From contig NZ_UGTV01000015.1 in NCBI RefSeq assembly GCF_900454865.1, positions 1,302,001 through 1,366,000 of the forward strand: 64,000 nt of DNA, written 5' to 3'. A program made the position numbers and the translations under genes. Origin of the DNA: Pasteurella canis. Lineage in GTDB: Bacteria; Pseudomonadota; Gammaproteobacteria; Enterobacterales; Pasteurellaceae. How positions within the stretch are numbered: position 1 is the stretch's first letter; the number at the start of each line of letters is the position of its first letter. The notes below the pieces were generated by a model. That model saw nothing but the letters and a program-made list of their open reading frames with translations, had not been told where the DNA came from and did no database searches. This document shows positions 8,289-17,640 of this stretch, one piece after another.

Positions 8289-11200
8289 TCACCAGTTATA
8301 TTTTAAGCCTACTCCGCCACGATACCCTTCATGCTTTCTTTCTCCCGTAAAACTACCTTTATAACTTACATCAATATAAACATACACTTTTTGACTAATT
8401 GGATGTTGAATACCTAAACCAATATCCCACCAAGTTTTCTCATATTTATCACGTATCTTGTCTTTACCGATCTTGACTGACTTCGCATGATTAAGATCAT
8501 GTAATAAATTTGCTGTTAAATAGAAAGTTTTTGTCTGAGAATTCTCATAGCCTGCAGGTTGATTATATGCCAGTCTTGCTCCTAAACGACCACGTAAACT
8601 ATGTATATTACCTTGTTCAACTTGGCGTTGATTATCATTAAAACCTGCCATATCAAGGTATTGATAACTCAATTGAGCTTGTGGTTCAATTAACCAATTA
8701 GCTTGGTTTCTCTCATGTTTATTTAATACAAACGGGCGACCTACTTCTGCTGAAACTAGATAACTTGTTCCTTTATTTTTTGCACTATACAATTCACGAG
8801 ATGTATATTTATTACTCAAAAAAGTCAATTGACCAACTAAGTCAAGATAACTACCGTTCTCTGCATAACGTGTATGATTTATACCAAGTGCCCAGCCTGT
8901 TGCTTTCCCTTTACCAGTGTATTTATCTTCTAATATTAATGCATGTTCTGCACGTAAATGATCGAAGAAATCAGCATTTGCTCGTGTATATGCTGCATAA
9001 ACACCTGTTAAACGATATCCCTTATCATTTGTTCTTTGTAGTGCAAAGTCATAGCCAATTTGAGCACTTAACATATCTGTGTCATAAGCTAAACGTGTTT
9101 TACCTTTAGCGTGTAAGTGCGAACCTCTTATACGTCCCCAACTTTGACCTGAAATATCATTACTATAATCCCAATTAAATATTTGGTTTTCTCCACGGCG
9201 ACTATGTAATGTTCCTACTGTCATATAGCTTTGTTCTAAATTGACTAGAGGCATTTGTGTGTAAGCTGCAACTGTTGAATCTAAAATTGGCTGAGCCGTA
9301 TTTGCAACTGTTAAAGTCCATACATACTCACGTACCCTTTGACCTCCTGTTGGATCCATTTTATCTACTTCTTTCAACTGTAACTGACCTGCGCCAGTTG
9401 TTCTCGCCGTACCAACAAAAGCATGATGTTCACTTTCTATTGGATTATAAATACGGACAATAGGTGCACTATGAGTATTCAAGTCATTTTTTATACTACC
9501 AATACTCCCATCAATCAAATCTTGTTGATGTGTATTCACAGTTCTTGCAAAGACTTGTGTTTTTCCAGAAGCAAAGCCTTTTATTTCAAGTAAATCGGAT
9601 TTCGAGTTAATGCCGTTTTCATCTCCTGGTGTATTCCATAAAGTATTAACTCTTAAAGTAGCACCTGATTTAGCAGTATAATTCCCTTCTAAAGTTAATA
9701 CATCATTGTGGGAGTTATTATCCATAGTGATAGTACCAGAATTGGTTAACAAGCCATCACTTCTTGTACTGTCACTACTAAGTTTCAAAGTATAATGTGC
9801 TTTATCAGCCTCTGTGAGATATTTACCTGCATCCAAGATCGCTTGATTTGATAAAGTTAAGTTATTCACAACAGAAGTCGTAATATCGCCTTTCTTCTTC
9901 TTCAAATTCCAAACGGCATTAGTATCTACATTAACATTAAGTTTAGAGGACAGTGCTTTATACATTAATCCTTCAACAACAGCTTTATCGGAGATATCCA
10001 CATTAAGATCAGATGAAATATTGCGTTGTCCCTGCACTTCAACCAACCATCCTTGTTCTGCTGCACTGGCGAATGATTTTTCTCCAGATAAAGTAAAAGT
10101 CGCATTCTTGACATTAAAATTACCATGCGTTAATTGATCTGAAAATCGACCTTGTTGACCAAAACTCTGGTCTCTTACTCTTTCTGCTTTAACTTTAATT
10201 AATGAGTCTGTTACAGATGTAGTCGTCAAAATAGTATTTTTGAGCTTCACACTATTATCTGTATTATTTTCATTACGAGAGGTTTCTATTCTTCCTGCAA
10301 ACGTTACATCCGCAAATGTTTTATAGTCCTGTGTGTCAAATACAATAGCAGAATTACCTGACTTAATTTCAGATGCTTGATCTGTTTTTTCTCCTGTAAT
10401 TTCAAACTTAGAGTTTTGTCCAAAAAGACGAACCGCTGCTGATTCTTTTGTCATTGTAGTATCGACTATAAGCTTACCATGAGAAATGACACTGGCACCT
10501 TTTTCACCTGTTTCAACACTTTTCTCGATTGGCTTACCAATTTTGATCCCTGCAGAGTTAATACCATTTGCTTTTACGCTAATTGTCGTATCACCATTAA
10601 ATACTGCTTTCGACCCATTTCCGGAAATATACACTCCAACTAAATAGTCGCCTGCTTTAGCTGTACTACTATCTGTCACATTAATATTTAACTTACCATT
10701 TGAAATAAATTCAGGTGTTGCACCATTTTTTCTATAAATCTTCAACCCTGATAGTTGATGACCAAAAATAACTTTTGCTGTTATAGGAAAAACTAAAACA
10801 GACTTCGTAACAGTTTTACTCCCCTGTACAGTATTGACAGTATTAGTAACACTAATATCAGCATTATCTACAATTAGCCGAGCATATTTACCATTTTCTC
10901 CACCTTGAGAATCATAGCCTAATGCCACACCATAAGAGGCGTTACTATCTGGTGTTCCATTATCTTTATCTTCTTCACTAGCTAAGGTGACGTCCACATT
11001 CAAATCTTTAATCCGACTATTAGAATCACCACGAATAATCATACCTTTTGGTCGAGAATGCTTTACTGATGCTTCAGGTGTGATCATAATCGACAGCTTA
11101 TCTTCTGTTACGAGACTACCATTTGTCACATCAATGCGTGTTTCATTATCACCATTCGCCTTGACATTAAAACTCATATCACCCTTGAGCGTTGCAACAG

Positions 11201-11435
11201 CACCGTTATTAATATTGAAGAAACTATTATTTAGAGTTTGATCATACTTTTTCCCTGTGACTTCTCCTGTCGTAGATATGGTAATAGGTAAGTTATTCGT
11301 TGCATTTACTATGCTCGATGCTGCCAATAAAATCATTCCACCACCAGCTATTTTACCTGCTCGTTTAGATAATTCTGAACATGCTACATAACTTTGTTTT
11401 ACTGCACACCATTTAGATTTAAAAATTCGATTCAT
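8289..11435 (-). CDS. autotransporter (type Va secretion) with extended signal peptide
   Basis: A self-secreting outer-membrane protein of 1048 residues. I place the start at 11435 because MNRIFKSKW begins the conserved extended signal peptide region (ESPR: MNRIFK..W......V..SEL....GK) and AGAGGA precedes it at 9 bases; an in-frame upstream ATG at 11462 would add nine residues. A hydrophobic core and cleavage near VNA (about residue 45) follow. The passenger (about 46-770) is rich in Asn, Thr, Ser, Asp and Val with alternating short beta strands, as in beta-helix passengers; I see no serine-protease GDSGS motif. The C-terminal barrel (about 775-1048) includes SWGRIRGSH and ends in Trp, a typical last residue for BAM recognition. 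Likely roles are adhesion or aggregation (inference). No uptake signal is present. Confidence 0.88.
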   Translation of the reverse strand: MNRIFKSKWCAVKQSYVACSELSKRAGKIAGGGMILLAASSIVNATNNLPITISTTGEVTGKKYDQTLNNSFFNINNGAVATLKGDMSFNVKANGDNETRIDVTNGSLVTEDKLSIMITPEASVKHSRPKGMIIRGDSNSRIKDLNVDVTLASEEDKDNGTPDSNASYGVALGYDSQGGENGKYARLIVDNADISVTNTVNTVQGSKTVTKSVLVFPITAKVIFGHQLSGLKIYRKNGATPEFISNGKLNINVTDSSTAKAGDYLVGVYISGNGSKAVFNGDTTISVKANGINSAGIKIGKPIEKSVETGEKGASVISHGKLIVDTTMTKESAAVRLFGQNSKFEITGEKTDQASEIKSGNSAIVFDTQDYKTFADVTFAGRIETSRNENNTDNSVKLKNTILTTTSVTDSLIKVKAERVRDQSFGQQGRFSDQLTHGNFNVKNATFTLSGEKSFASAAEQGWLVEVQGQRNISSDLNVDISDKAVVEGLMYKALSSKLNVNVDTNAVWNLKKKKGDITTSVVNNLTLSNQAILDAGKYLTEADKAHYTLKLSSDSTRSDGLLTNSGTITMDNNSHNDVLTLEGNYTAKSGATLRVNTLWNTPGDENGINSKSDLLEIKGFASGKTQVFARTVNTHQQDLIDGSIGSIKNDLNTHSAPIVRIYNPIESEHHAFVGTARTTGAGQLQLKEVDKMDPTGGQRVREYVWTLTVANTAQPILDSTVAAYTQMPLVNLEQSYMTVGTLHSRRGENQIFNWDYSNDISGQSWGRIRGSHLHAKGKTRLAYDTDMLSAQIGYDFALQRTNDKGYRLTGVYAAYTRANADFFDHLRAEHALILEDKYTGKGKATGWALGINHTRYAENGSYLDLVGQLTFLSNKYTSRELYSAKNKGTSYLVSAEVGRPFVLNKHERNQANWLIEPQAQLSYQYLDMAGFNDNQRQVEQGNIHSLRGRLGARLAYNQPAGYENSQTKTFYLTANLLHDLNHAKSVKIGKDKIRDKYEKTWWDIGLGIQHPISQKVYVYIDVSYKGSFTGERKHEGYRGGVGLKYNW

Positions 11436-11462
11436 ACTTAAATATCCTCTTTTTCCAACCAC

Positions 11463-11676
11463 TATTCCAATAATATATATAAATTTAATTTTTTATGAAA
11501 TATAGATATTTTTATCATCTTAAAGATCATTTATCAATCAAAATGATTGATTTTTAAACAAAAAATAATATTTATAATATGATTTATGCCATACTGGCTA
11601 ATTAAAAAGAGGAAGGGAGTTAGGAAGCGAATTACTAATAGTATAATCTTAAATAAAAAGAATACTCAAAAATAAC
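11463..11676. other. AT-rich promoter region of the autotransporter
   Basis: Very AT-rich, with runs such as AAAATAATATTTATAATATG. It must contain the autotransporter promoter, but I cannot single one out. I searched for the simple-sequence repeats that drive phase variation in Pasteurellaceae and saw none. Confidence 0.4.
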
Positions 11677-11700
11677 AATGCCCAAAAATATTTGGGCATT
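11677..11700 (-). terminator. terminator of the ATP-grasp/esterase cluster
   Basis: A 10-bp stem (AATGCCCAAA 11677-11686 with TTTGGGCATT 11691-11700) and a 4-base loop lies 11 bases after the stop of the ATP-grasp gene. Both flanks are A/T-rich. Confidence 0.8.
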
Positions 11701-11711
11701 CTATTTTAATT

Positions 11712-12872
11712 TCAAGCACGTAAATAAATTGCTTGCATAACTTCATTGGCTAATGTTTGGCTCTCTGCTTTAACAATATAAACAACATCTCCTTGTAAAT
11801 CAGCAAAAGCTCTTGGTGTTTCAAGTTTTGCGATAATATATTGCCCATATTTTTGATAAAGCTCCTGCTCAGAATAAGAATAATGAATATCGTAACGCCT
11901 TGATTGAGCAACACAGACTGTTTCATCGAATACAACCACTTTTTCTTGATTACCTAATACAGCCTTACCATATTCTTTATATAAGTCAATTTGATATGCC
12001 ATATTATAGATATCCAGAATATAAGAACCTGGTGGACGATTATTGTATTCAATCACAACATATTCATCATTTGGTAATCTAAAAAACTCCAAATGGAAAA
12101 AACGCTCTTTCATACCAAAAGCTTGTGTAATAGCTTTACCATATTTTCTTAACTTTTCATCTGGCGCTTTAACAACATAATAACCAATATCATGTTCTCT
12201 CTTAAATAACTCCATTGGACTAATGGTATAAACTAAACTCGTTTCAAATAGAATATTTCCATACTGATCTAATAAGCCATCATATGTAATAATATCCCCT
12301 TCGACAAAAGGCTCTAAAAAATAATCCAATCCTTGCCATTGCTGTTTAAACGCAATAACATCCTGTTTTGATGCCAATTTAAATGTACCGCCTGCGCCTA
12401 CACCAATATCAGGCTTCGCAATCAATGGTAATCCTAACTTTTTCACTGCATTATCAAGTTCTTTTTCCGTCCTAACTAATGCACCTTCTACAACAGGCAC
12501 AGGGATAGACTGAAAAATTTTCTTCATCTCTGACTTGCGCTTTGTTTTTAACAAGTCATCTGATTTCAAACCAACAACATTAAACTGCTCTCGCAACAAT
12601 ACATCATTGTTGAGCCAATGTTCATTCTGCGATTCGATACGATCAATCGGACCATGTTTATAAAATAAAAAAGCGACAGCTCTTTTTACTTCATCAATAT
12701 CTTCAAGATTATTGACTCTAAAATATTCAGTTAAAGAAGCACGTAAATTTTCAGGTAACTGCTCATAAGGCTCTTGCCCTATTCCCAATACATTGATACC
12801 TAACTCATGCATTTTGATAGAAAATGTTTGGAAATTAGGTGGATAATAAGGTGACATGACGATGTAATTCAT
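11712..12872 (-). CDS. ATP-grasp ligase-like protein of unknown substrate
   Basis: A 386-residue protein with an ATP-grasp fold: a pre-ATP-grasp N-terminal domain (1-120), Lys153 in LPLIAKPD with the glycine loop GVGAGGTF (157-164), EPFVEGDIITYDG (187-199), and the Mg/ATP-binding stretch FHLEFF (259-264) and VIEYNNRPPGSY (273-284). ATP-grasp enzymes join a carboxylate to an amine or thiol via an acyl phosphate, so a dipeptide- or amide-forming ligase is plausible. The family of this protein is not one I can match to a known product. It is the third gene of a tight cluster, 9 bases after an esterase, and has no N-terminal signal, so it should be cytoplasmic. Confidence 0.75.
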   Translation of the reverse strand: MNYIVMSPYYPPNFQTFSIKMHELGINVLGIGQEPYEQLPENLRASLTEYFRVNNLEDIDEVKRAVAFLFYKHGPIDRIESQNEHWLNNDVLLREQFNVVGLKSDDLLKTKRKSEMKKIFQSIPVPVVEGALVRTEKELDNAVKKLGLPLIAKPDIGVGAGGTFKLASKQDVIAFKQQWQGLDYFLEPFVEGDIITYDGLLDQYGNILFETSLVYTISPMELFKREHDIGYYVVKAPDEKLRKYGKAITQAFGMKERFFHLEFFRLPNDEYVVIEYNNRPPGSYILDIYNMAYQIDLYKEYGKAVLGNQEKVVVFDETVCVAQSRRYDIHYSYSEQELYQKYGQYIIAKLETPRAFADLQGDVVYIVKAESQTLANEVMQAIYLRA

Positions 12873-12881
12873 AGAACACTC

Positions 12882-13622
12882 CTAAAAGTGAAGTTTACTT
12901 AAGAAATAAGGCATTTGGATACGCCACCAATCCCAATCATGCGCAACATCATGCCCCCAAATATCGAACCATGCAGGAATATGCTTCGCAGCAAATGCTT
13001 TTTGTAATTCATAAAATGAAGGCAAGCCATCTTGTTCCCAAGCACCAAGACCTGTACAAATAATAATATCCGCCTCACGATATTGATTTAAAAACCACTC
13101 ATCTTGCTGTAACCACACATTTTGGCTAGGAGAATTCCGATAGACTAGTGAGTCATCACCATAATCACCAACAAAATAACGTACATCATAGACACCACTT
13201 AAAGCAATGACTTTGCTGAATACATCAGGATGTTGTAAAAAGGCATTTACTGCATGAAAACCACCCATGCTACATCCTGTCGCCATCATTGAGTCAAAAA
13301 ATTGCGTATGATGTTTAATAAAAGGAATGGCTTCTTCAATTAAGTATTTTTCATAAGCAGTATGCATTTGAGCACGATCATGAGGTGATTTCCAATTGGC
13401 TAACCAGCTTTCACTATCCACGCTCGATAAAGTAAAAAACTGCACTTTACCCTGATTAATAAAATCCCGACAAGCGTCAATCATACCAAAATCAGCGTAT
13501 TCATTATGTGTGCCACCCGAACTGGGAAAAACTAAAATAGGTAGACCTGTATGACCATAGCGATTTAACTTCATCTCTCTCTGGAGATGACCACTATAGT
13601 GGCTTAAATGTTCAAAATGCAT
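12882..13622 (-). CDS. alpha/beta-hydrolase fold esterase-like protein (first of two)
   Basis: A 246-residue cytoplasmic protein of the esterase-D-like superfamily. The nucleophile elbow is GCSMGG, with Ser118 as predicted nucleophile. A histidine-rich end (WGHDVAHDWDWW, His224 and His228) supplies a candidate catalytic His. The N-terminal half has PILVFPSSGGTHNEY, resembling an oxyanion-hole region. It lies one base downstream of the second esterase and nine bases before the ATP-grasp gene, so all three should be co-transcribed and probably coupled. There is no signal peptide. Substrate unknown; an ester or thioester formed or used by the neighbouring ligase would be a reasonable guess. Confidence 0.75.
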   Translation of the reverse strand: MHFEHLSHYSGHLQREMKLNRYGHTGLPILVFPSSGGTHNEYADFGMIDACRDFINQGKVQFFTLSSVDSESWLANWKSPHDRAQMHTAYEKYLIEEAIPFIKHHTQFFDSMMATGCSMGGFHAVNAFLQHPDVFSKVIALSGVYDVRYFVGDYGDDSLVYRNSPSQNVWLQQDEWFLNQYREADIIICTGLGAWEQDGLPSFYELQKAFAAKHIPAWFDIWGHDVAHDWDWWRIQMPYFLSKLHF

Positions 13623-13623
13623 A

Positions 13624-14448
13624 TTACCAATCCTTACTTAAAAAAGATAAACAATCTGGAAGATGTTGTGCCCATTGTGTTTCTGAATGAATACCGTTTG
13701 CAATAATTTCAAGCTTTATTTGATCTATTGGCATTCCTTTTTTTAATAAAGTTTGATAATAACTTAATGATGCATCAATATACAATTGCTTTATATTATC
13801 TGTCGTAAACTGACTATCTGTATCATCACCTTCTTGTGTCCCTACTTGAATATAAATCTTTTGGCTAAAATCTAAATCACGGCTATCAAAATAAATTTGA
13901 AAGTCTTTTGGTGTTAGCCAGCTAGCAGATGAGAAAATACCTAAACGTCCAATATAACTTGCGTACTCTACCCCCATAAACTGAGTAATATTGCCACCTA
14001 ATGAGCTACCTATCATTGCAGTATACTCTTTCTGGGGTTTAGTACGATACGTGCTATTTATAAAGGGTATAACAACCTGAATAATAAAATCTGCATACTC
14101 TTTACCTTTTCCACCAATATTATCTTTTCCTGAATAGACATTTGAATCAAATTGCCAAGTAGAATATTCATTTACTCTATTAGCACCATCATTATCAATG
14201 CCAACTATAATCATATCGGCTAACTCAACATTATTTTTAACTAAAGGAATTGTCTTCCATGAGTGTGCACTAAAAGACTCTTTACTATAAAACACATTTT
14301 GTCCATCATGCATATAAACAACTGGATAATATTGACTTAAATTTAGTGCATAATTTTTTGGCAATAACACGCGAATGCGTCTAGAAAGAGATTGATAAGG
14401 AACGGAAAGTTGATGGTGTTCAAGAGGTAAATAAAACTGCATGTCCAT
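13624..14448 (-). CDS. alpha/beta-hydrolase fold esterase-like protein (second of two; first gene of cluster)
   Basis: A 274-residue protein related to enterochelin-esterase-like hydrolases. It shows YPVVYMHDGQNVF (41-53), a typical strand and oxyanion region, and the nucleophile elbow GSSLGG (147-152, Ser149). A histidine in GIHSETQW near the C-terminus is the likely catalytic His. It has no signal peptide, which argues against a periplasmic siderophore esterase such as IroE. It is the promoter-proximal gene of the three-gene cluster. The ribosome-binding site is poor: neither MDM start codon has a clear purine-rich site, so the true start could be codon 1 or codon 3. Confidence 0.75.
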   Translation of the reverse strand: MDMQFYLPLEHHQLSVPYQSLSRRIRVLLPKNYALNLSQYYPVVYMHDGQNVFYSKESFSAHSWKTIPLVKNNVELADMIIVGIDNDGANRVNEYSTWQFDSNVYSGKDNIGGKGKEYADFIIQVVIPFINSTYRTKPQKEYTAMIGSSLGGNITQFMGVEYASYIGRLGIFSSASWLTPKDFQIYFDSRDLDFSQKIYIQVGTQEGDDTDSQFTTDNIKQLYIDASLSYYQTLLKKGMPIDQIKLEIIANGIHSETQWAQHLPDCLSFLSKDW

Positions 14449-14531
14449 TTTTTATTAATTTATTCTTACAATACAAAAAATGGCAATATAGCATAAAAAC
14501 AGTACAAAATGTGAATGGGATTTTATCTCAT

Positions 14532-14563
14532 AAAAAATCCCCAAAAAAATTTGGGGATTTTTT
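14532..14563 (-). terminator. terminator of the rlmN-yfgM operon
   Basis: A 14-bp perfect stem (14532-14545 with 14550-14563, core ATCCCCAAA) with A/T flanks lies 15 bases beyond the yfgM stop. It separates the conserved operon from the ATP-grasp/esterase cluster. Confidence 0.9.
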
Positions 14564-14577
14564 CAACATAATGAAAA

Positions 14578-15189
14578 CTACAAATTATTCAACCGCACTT
14601 GTAGCCATTGTGCCTCTAAATTAGACGCATGCTGTAAAGCTTGTTCATAACTAGCTTTTGCCGCAACTTTATCACCTTTCGCCAATAAAATATCACCAGT
14701 TAATAAACTTTTTCGGCTATCCCAACTTGTTTCTTTCACTAGCTTCAAACTTTCTAGCGCAGCATCAAATGCTTGTTGTTGAAATTGTACTGAGGCTAGA
14801 CGTAGAGCACTAATTGAAGATAGTGTTTGATCCGTGGATTGTGCTAATGCTTGCTTCAACGATTGCTCTGCTTGGACAAAATCTTTCTTTTCAACCTCTA
14901 ATTTTGCCTTTTCCAATAAAGCTAAAACAGCATAACTTGTTTTATGATTCGCCTGTACAAATTGGTCAATTTGCGCACTTTTAGTTGCAATATCTTGTGA
15001 ACTATAAACCACCTGCTCATAAAGTGATGACATTTGTTGAGTCTTATTGATTTGATAACTTTGCCAATAATTCCAACCAAACACCCCCGCAAAGGCAACA
15101 ACAACTGAAGCAATTAGGGTTTTATAATTTTCTGCCCACCACGCCTTAATTTCATTTAGCTCTTGTTCTTCTTCTGGTGTATAAGCCAT
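14578..15189 (-). CDS. yfgM: YfgM, SecYEG-associated periplasmic TPR protein
   Basis: An inner-membrane protein of 203 residues with a cytoplasmic N-terminus (ELNEIKAWWAENY), one transmembrane helix at about 24-41 and a periplasmic TPR-like alpha-helical domain (LEKAKLEVEKKDFVQAEQSL). In E. coli YfgM binds the SecYEG translocon and PpiD and helps hand over exported proteins. It is the last gene of rlmN-pilW-rodZ-ispG-hisS-yfgM. In E. coli bamB and der follow; here a terminator follows instead. PpiD, its E. coli partner, is encoded later in this window (48573-50450). An uptake signal overlaps its C-terminal codons (14592-14600). Confidence 0.88.
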   Translation of the reverse strand: MAYTPEEEQELNEIKAWWAENYKTLIASVVVAFAGVFGWNYWQSYQINKTQQMSSLYEQVVYSSQDIATKSAQIDQFVQANHKTSYAVLALLEKAKLEVEKKDFVQAEQSLKQALAQSTDQTLSSISALRLASVQFQQQAFDAALESLKLVKETSWDSRKSLLTGDILLAKGDKVAAKASYEQALQHASNLEAQWLQVRLNNL

Positions 15190-15207
15190 TTTATTCTTTC
15201 CTCTTGC

Positions 15208-16479
15208 TTAAAAATGATTCTTAATGTAATCAACAACATCAACCAATGCAAGTGTTTGTTGTTCTGTGCCACTGAGTAAATCCTTCACTACAACTTGCTG
15301 GTTTTGCACTTCACTTTCCCCAATGACTAATGCTAGTGTCGCCCCGCTTTTATCTGCACGTTTAAATTGCTTTTTAAAGTTGCCACCGCTGCAATGTAAC
15401 ATTGTACGTAAATGTGGTAATGCTGTACGAATTGTTTCAGCTAATTGAAAAGCTGCTAGTGTTGTCCCTTCACCTTGATACACGAGATAAATATCTACTG
15501 CTTTTGGTAGTTCAATTGCTGCATTGACCTCTTGAACTAATAAAACCAAACGTTCTAAGCCCATTGCAAAACCAACGCCACAAGCAGCATGACCACCGAG
15601 CTGTTCGACCAAACCATCATAACGCCCACCACCACAAACCGTGCCTTGTGCACCTAATGCAGAAGTCACCCATTCGAATACAGTTTTATTATAATAATCA
15701 AGGCCACGAACTAACTTTGGATTTATTTCATATTGAATACCCACAGCATCAAGTAGGCTACATAATTGAGTAAAGTGCTCACGACTCTCGTCATCTAAAT
15801 AATCTAATAATTTAGGCGCATCATTTAGTACTTCTTGCAATGCTTGATTTTTAGTGTCCAGAATCCGTAATGGATTTTTTTCTAAACGTTCTTTTTCTTC
15901 ATCGCTGAGTAAATCAACATATTGTTGTAAAAATACCACTAATGCTGAACGATAATTTTTACGGGCTTCTAATGAGCCAATAGAGTTTAGCTGCAAAGTA
16001 ACATGCTCAGAAATCCCCAACTCACGCCATAACCGTGCTGTCAAGATAATTAACTCCGCATCAATTTCTGGATTAGCGATACCAAACACTTCAACGCCCG
16101 CTTGATGGAATTGGCGATAACGTCCCTTTTGAGGGCGCTCATGGCGAAACATTGGTCCCATATACCATAAGCGTTGTTCATTATTATAAATCCAACCATG
16201 TTCAATAGCTGCACGCACACAACCTGCCGTTCCTTCTGGACGTAAAGTCAGCTGTTCATCATTATCCCAAAACGTATACATTTCTTTAGACACGACATCA
16301 GTTACTTCACCAATCGCACGCGCAAATAAAGGTGTACTTTCTACAATAGGCATACGAACTTCGGAATAACCATAATTTTGTAAAACTGACCGCACTTTTC
16401 CTTCTACCCATTGCCATAATGGGCTTTCAGTCGGTGAACAGTCATTCATACCACGAATTGCTTGAATTGTTTTTGCCAC
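15208..16479 (-). CDS. hisS: histidyl-tRNA synthetase
   Basis: Charges tRNA-His with histidine. I set the start at a GTG (16477-16479), giving 423 residues beginning [13 protein letters not shown], the conserved family N-terminus. A longer ATG-initiated frame from 16554 would overlap ispG by 44 bases and add an unconserved extension. AGGA lies 9 bases before the GTG. Class II motifs are visible: motif 2 [16 protein letters not shown] and the histidine-binding loop [14 protein letters not shown], then CGGGRYDGL. The C-terminal anticodon-binding domain covers about 330-423. It lies 31 bases after ispG and 18 bases before yfgM. An uptake signal is near the start of the coding region (16389-16397). 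Confidence 0.96.
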   Translation of the reverse strand: MAKTIQAIRGMNDCSPTESPLWQWVEGKVRSVLQNYGYSEVRMPIVESTPLFARAIGEVTDVVSKEMYTFWDNDEQLTLRPEGTAGCVRAAIEHGWIYNNEQRLWYMGPMFRHERPQKGRYRQFHQAGVEVFGIANPEIDAELIILTARLWRELGISEHVTLQLNSIGSLEARKNYRSALVVFLQQYVDLLSDEEKERLEKNPLRILDTKNQALQEVLNDAPKLLDYLDDESREHFTQLCSLLDAVGIQYEINPKLVRGLDYYNKTVFEWVTSALGAQGTVCGGGRYDGLVEQLGGHAACGVGFAMGLERLVLLVQEVNAAIELPKAVDIYLVYQGEGTTLAAFQLAETIRTALPHLRTMLHCSGGNFKKQFKRADKSGATLALVIGESEVQNQQVVVKDLLSGTEQQTLALVDVVDYIKNHF

Positions 16480-16510
16480 AATAATATGTCCTACTTTTTC
16501 TCTTGTTATT

Positions 16511-17614
16511 TTAAATAATCCTATTTTTTGGATCTTGTGCGGCAACACGCGCACGAATTTTCGCTTCTAATTGGTTTATCAAATCATCATTATCAAAACG
16601 TTCTTTTTGACGTTCACCATCTAAATAGTAACCACTTTTCTTATTACCGCCTGTCACACCTAAATCAGAGACGAGAGCCTCACCTGGTCCATTTACCACA
16701 CAACCGATAATGGATACATCCATTGGTGTAGTAATATCTTCAAGACGCTGCTCTAGTGCATTTACAGTACCAATAACATCAAATTCTTGACGTGAGCAAG
16801 TAGGACAAGCAATAAAGTTGATACCACGTGAACGTATTCTGAGCGATTTCAAAATATCAAAACCAACTTTGATCTCCTCTACTGGATCTGCTGCTAATGA
16901 TACACGTAAAGTATCACCTATGCCCTCAGCTAAAAGCATACCTAACCCAACCGCACTTTTTACTGCACCAGCACGTGCACCACCAGCTTCTGTAATTCCT
17001 AAGTGTAATGGTTGTTTAATTGCTTTTGCTAATAAACGATAAGATTCAACTGCTAAAAAAACATCCGAGGCTTTAACACTCACCTTAAATTGATCAAAGT
17101 TTAAGCGATCCAAAATCTCAACATGACGTAATGCAGATTCTAATAATGCCTCTGGTGTTGGTTCGCCATACTTTTCTTGTAAATCTTTTTCAAGGGAGCC
17201 AGCATTTACACCAATACGAATAGGGATATTATTATCACGAGCACAATCTACTACTGCTCGAATACGATCCTCTCGACCGATATTACCTGGATTAATACGT
17301 AAACAATCCACTCCATACTCAGCGACTTTTAATGCAATACGATAATCAAAATGAATATCGGCTACTAAAGGTACATTCACTTGTTGCTTAATCAATTTAA
17401 ATGCTTCAGCCGCATCCATCGTTGGTACCGAAACACGTACAATATCTGCTCCAACACGTTCAAGGGCTTTAATTTGTGCAACAGTTGCCTCTACATCAGT
17501 TGTACGAGTATTTGTCATCGACTGTACTGCAATAGGAGCATCACCACCAATAGGCACACTACCGACATAAATTTTGCTTGATTCTCTGCGTTTAATAGTT
17601 GGTTTTGCTAACAT
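16511..17614 (-). CDS. ispG: 4-hydroxy-3-methylbut-2-enyl diphosphate synthase
   Basis: Penultimate enzyme of the non-mevalonate isoprenoid pathway, reducing methylerythritol cyclodiphosphate to HMBPP with a [4Fe-4S] cluster. At 367 residues it has the usual length. The cluster cysteines are Cys270 and Cys273 (ACPTCSRQ) and Cys305 (GCVVNGPGE). The N-terminal TIM barrel has [10 protein letters not shown] and DIHFDYRIA. Another enzyme of the same pathway, dxr, and the downstream prenyl synthase uppS are also in this window. It sits 26 bases after rodZ in the same operon. An uptake signal occurs at 16950-16958. Confidence 0.97.
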   Translation of the reverse strand: MLAKPTIKRRESSKIYVGSVPIGGDAPIAVQSMTNTRTTDVEATVAQIKALERVGADIVRVSVPTMDAAEAFKLIKQQVNVPLVADIHFDYRIALKVAEYGVDCLRINPGNIGREDRIRAVVDCARDNNIPIRIGVNAGSLEKDLQEKYGEPTPEALLESALRHVEILDRLNFDQFKVSVKASDVFLAVESYRLLAKAIKQPLHLGITEAGGARAGAVKSAVGLGMLLAEGIGDTLRVSLAADPVEEIKVGFDILKSLRIRSRGINFIACPTCSRQEFDVIGTVNALEQRLEDITTPMDVSIIGCVVNGPGEALVSDLGVTGGNKKSGYYLDGERQKERFDNDDLINQLEAKIRARVAAQDPKNRII

Positions 17615-17640
17615 TTTGCTTTGCTACCCTATGTTCCACA

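Noticed and set aside
13624-14448. Siderophore (enterochelin) esterase with iron-uptake role
   Set aside because: No siderophore receptor, transporter or Fur box is nearby and the protein lacks a signal peptide; the similarity is at fold level only.
16480-16554. Apparent 44-base overlap of hisS with ispG
   Set aside because: It disappears when hisS starts at the GTG at 16479, which has a ribosome-binding site and gives the conserved N-terminus.
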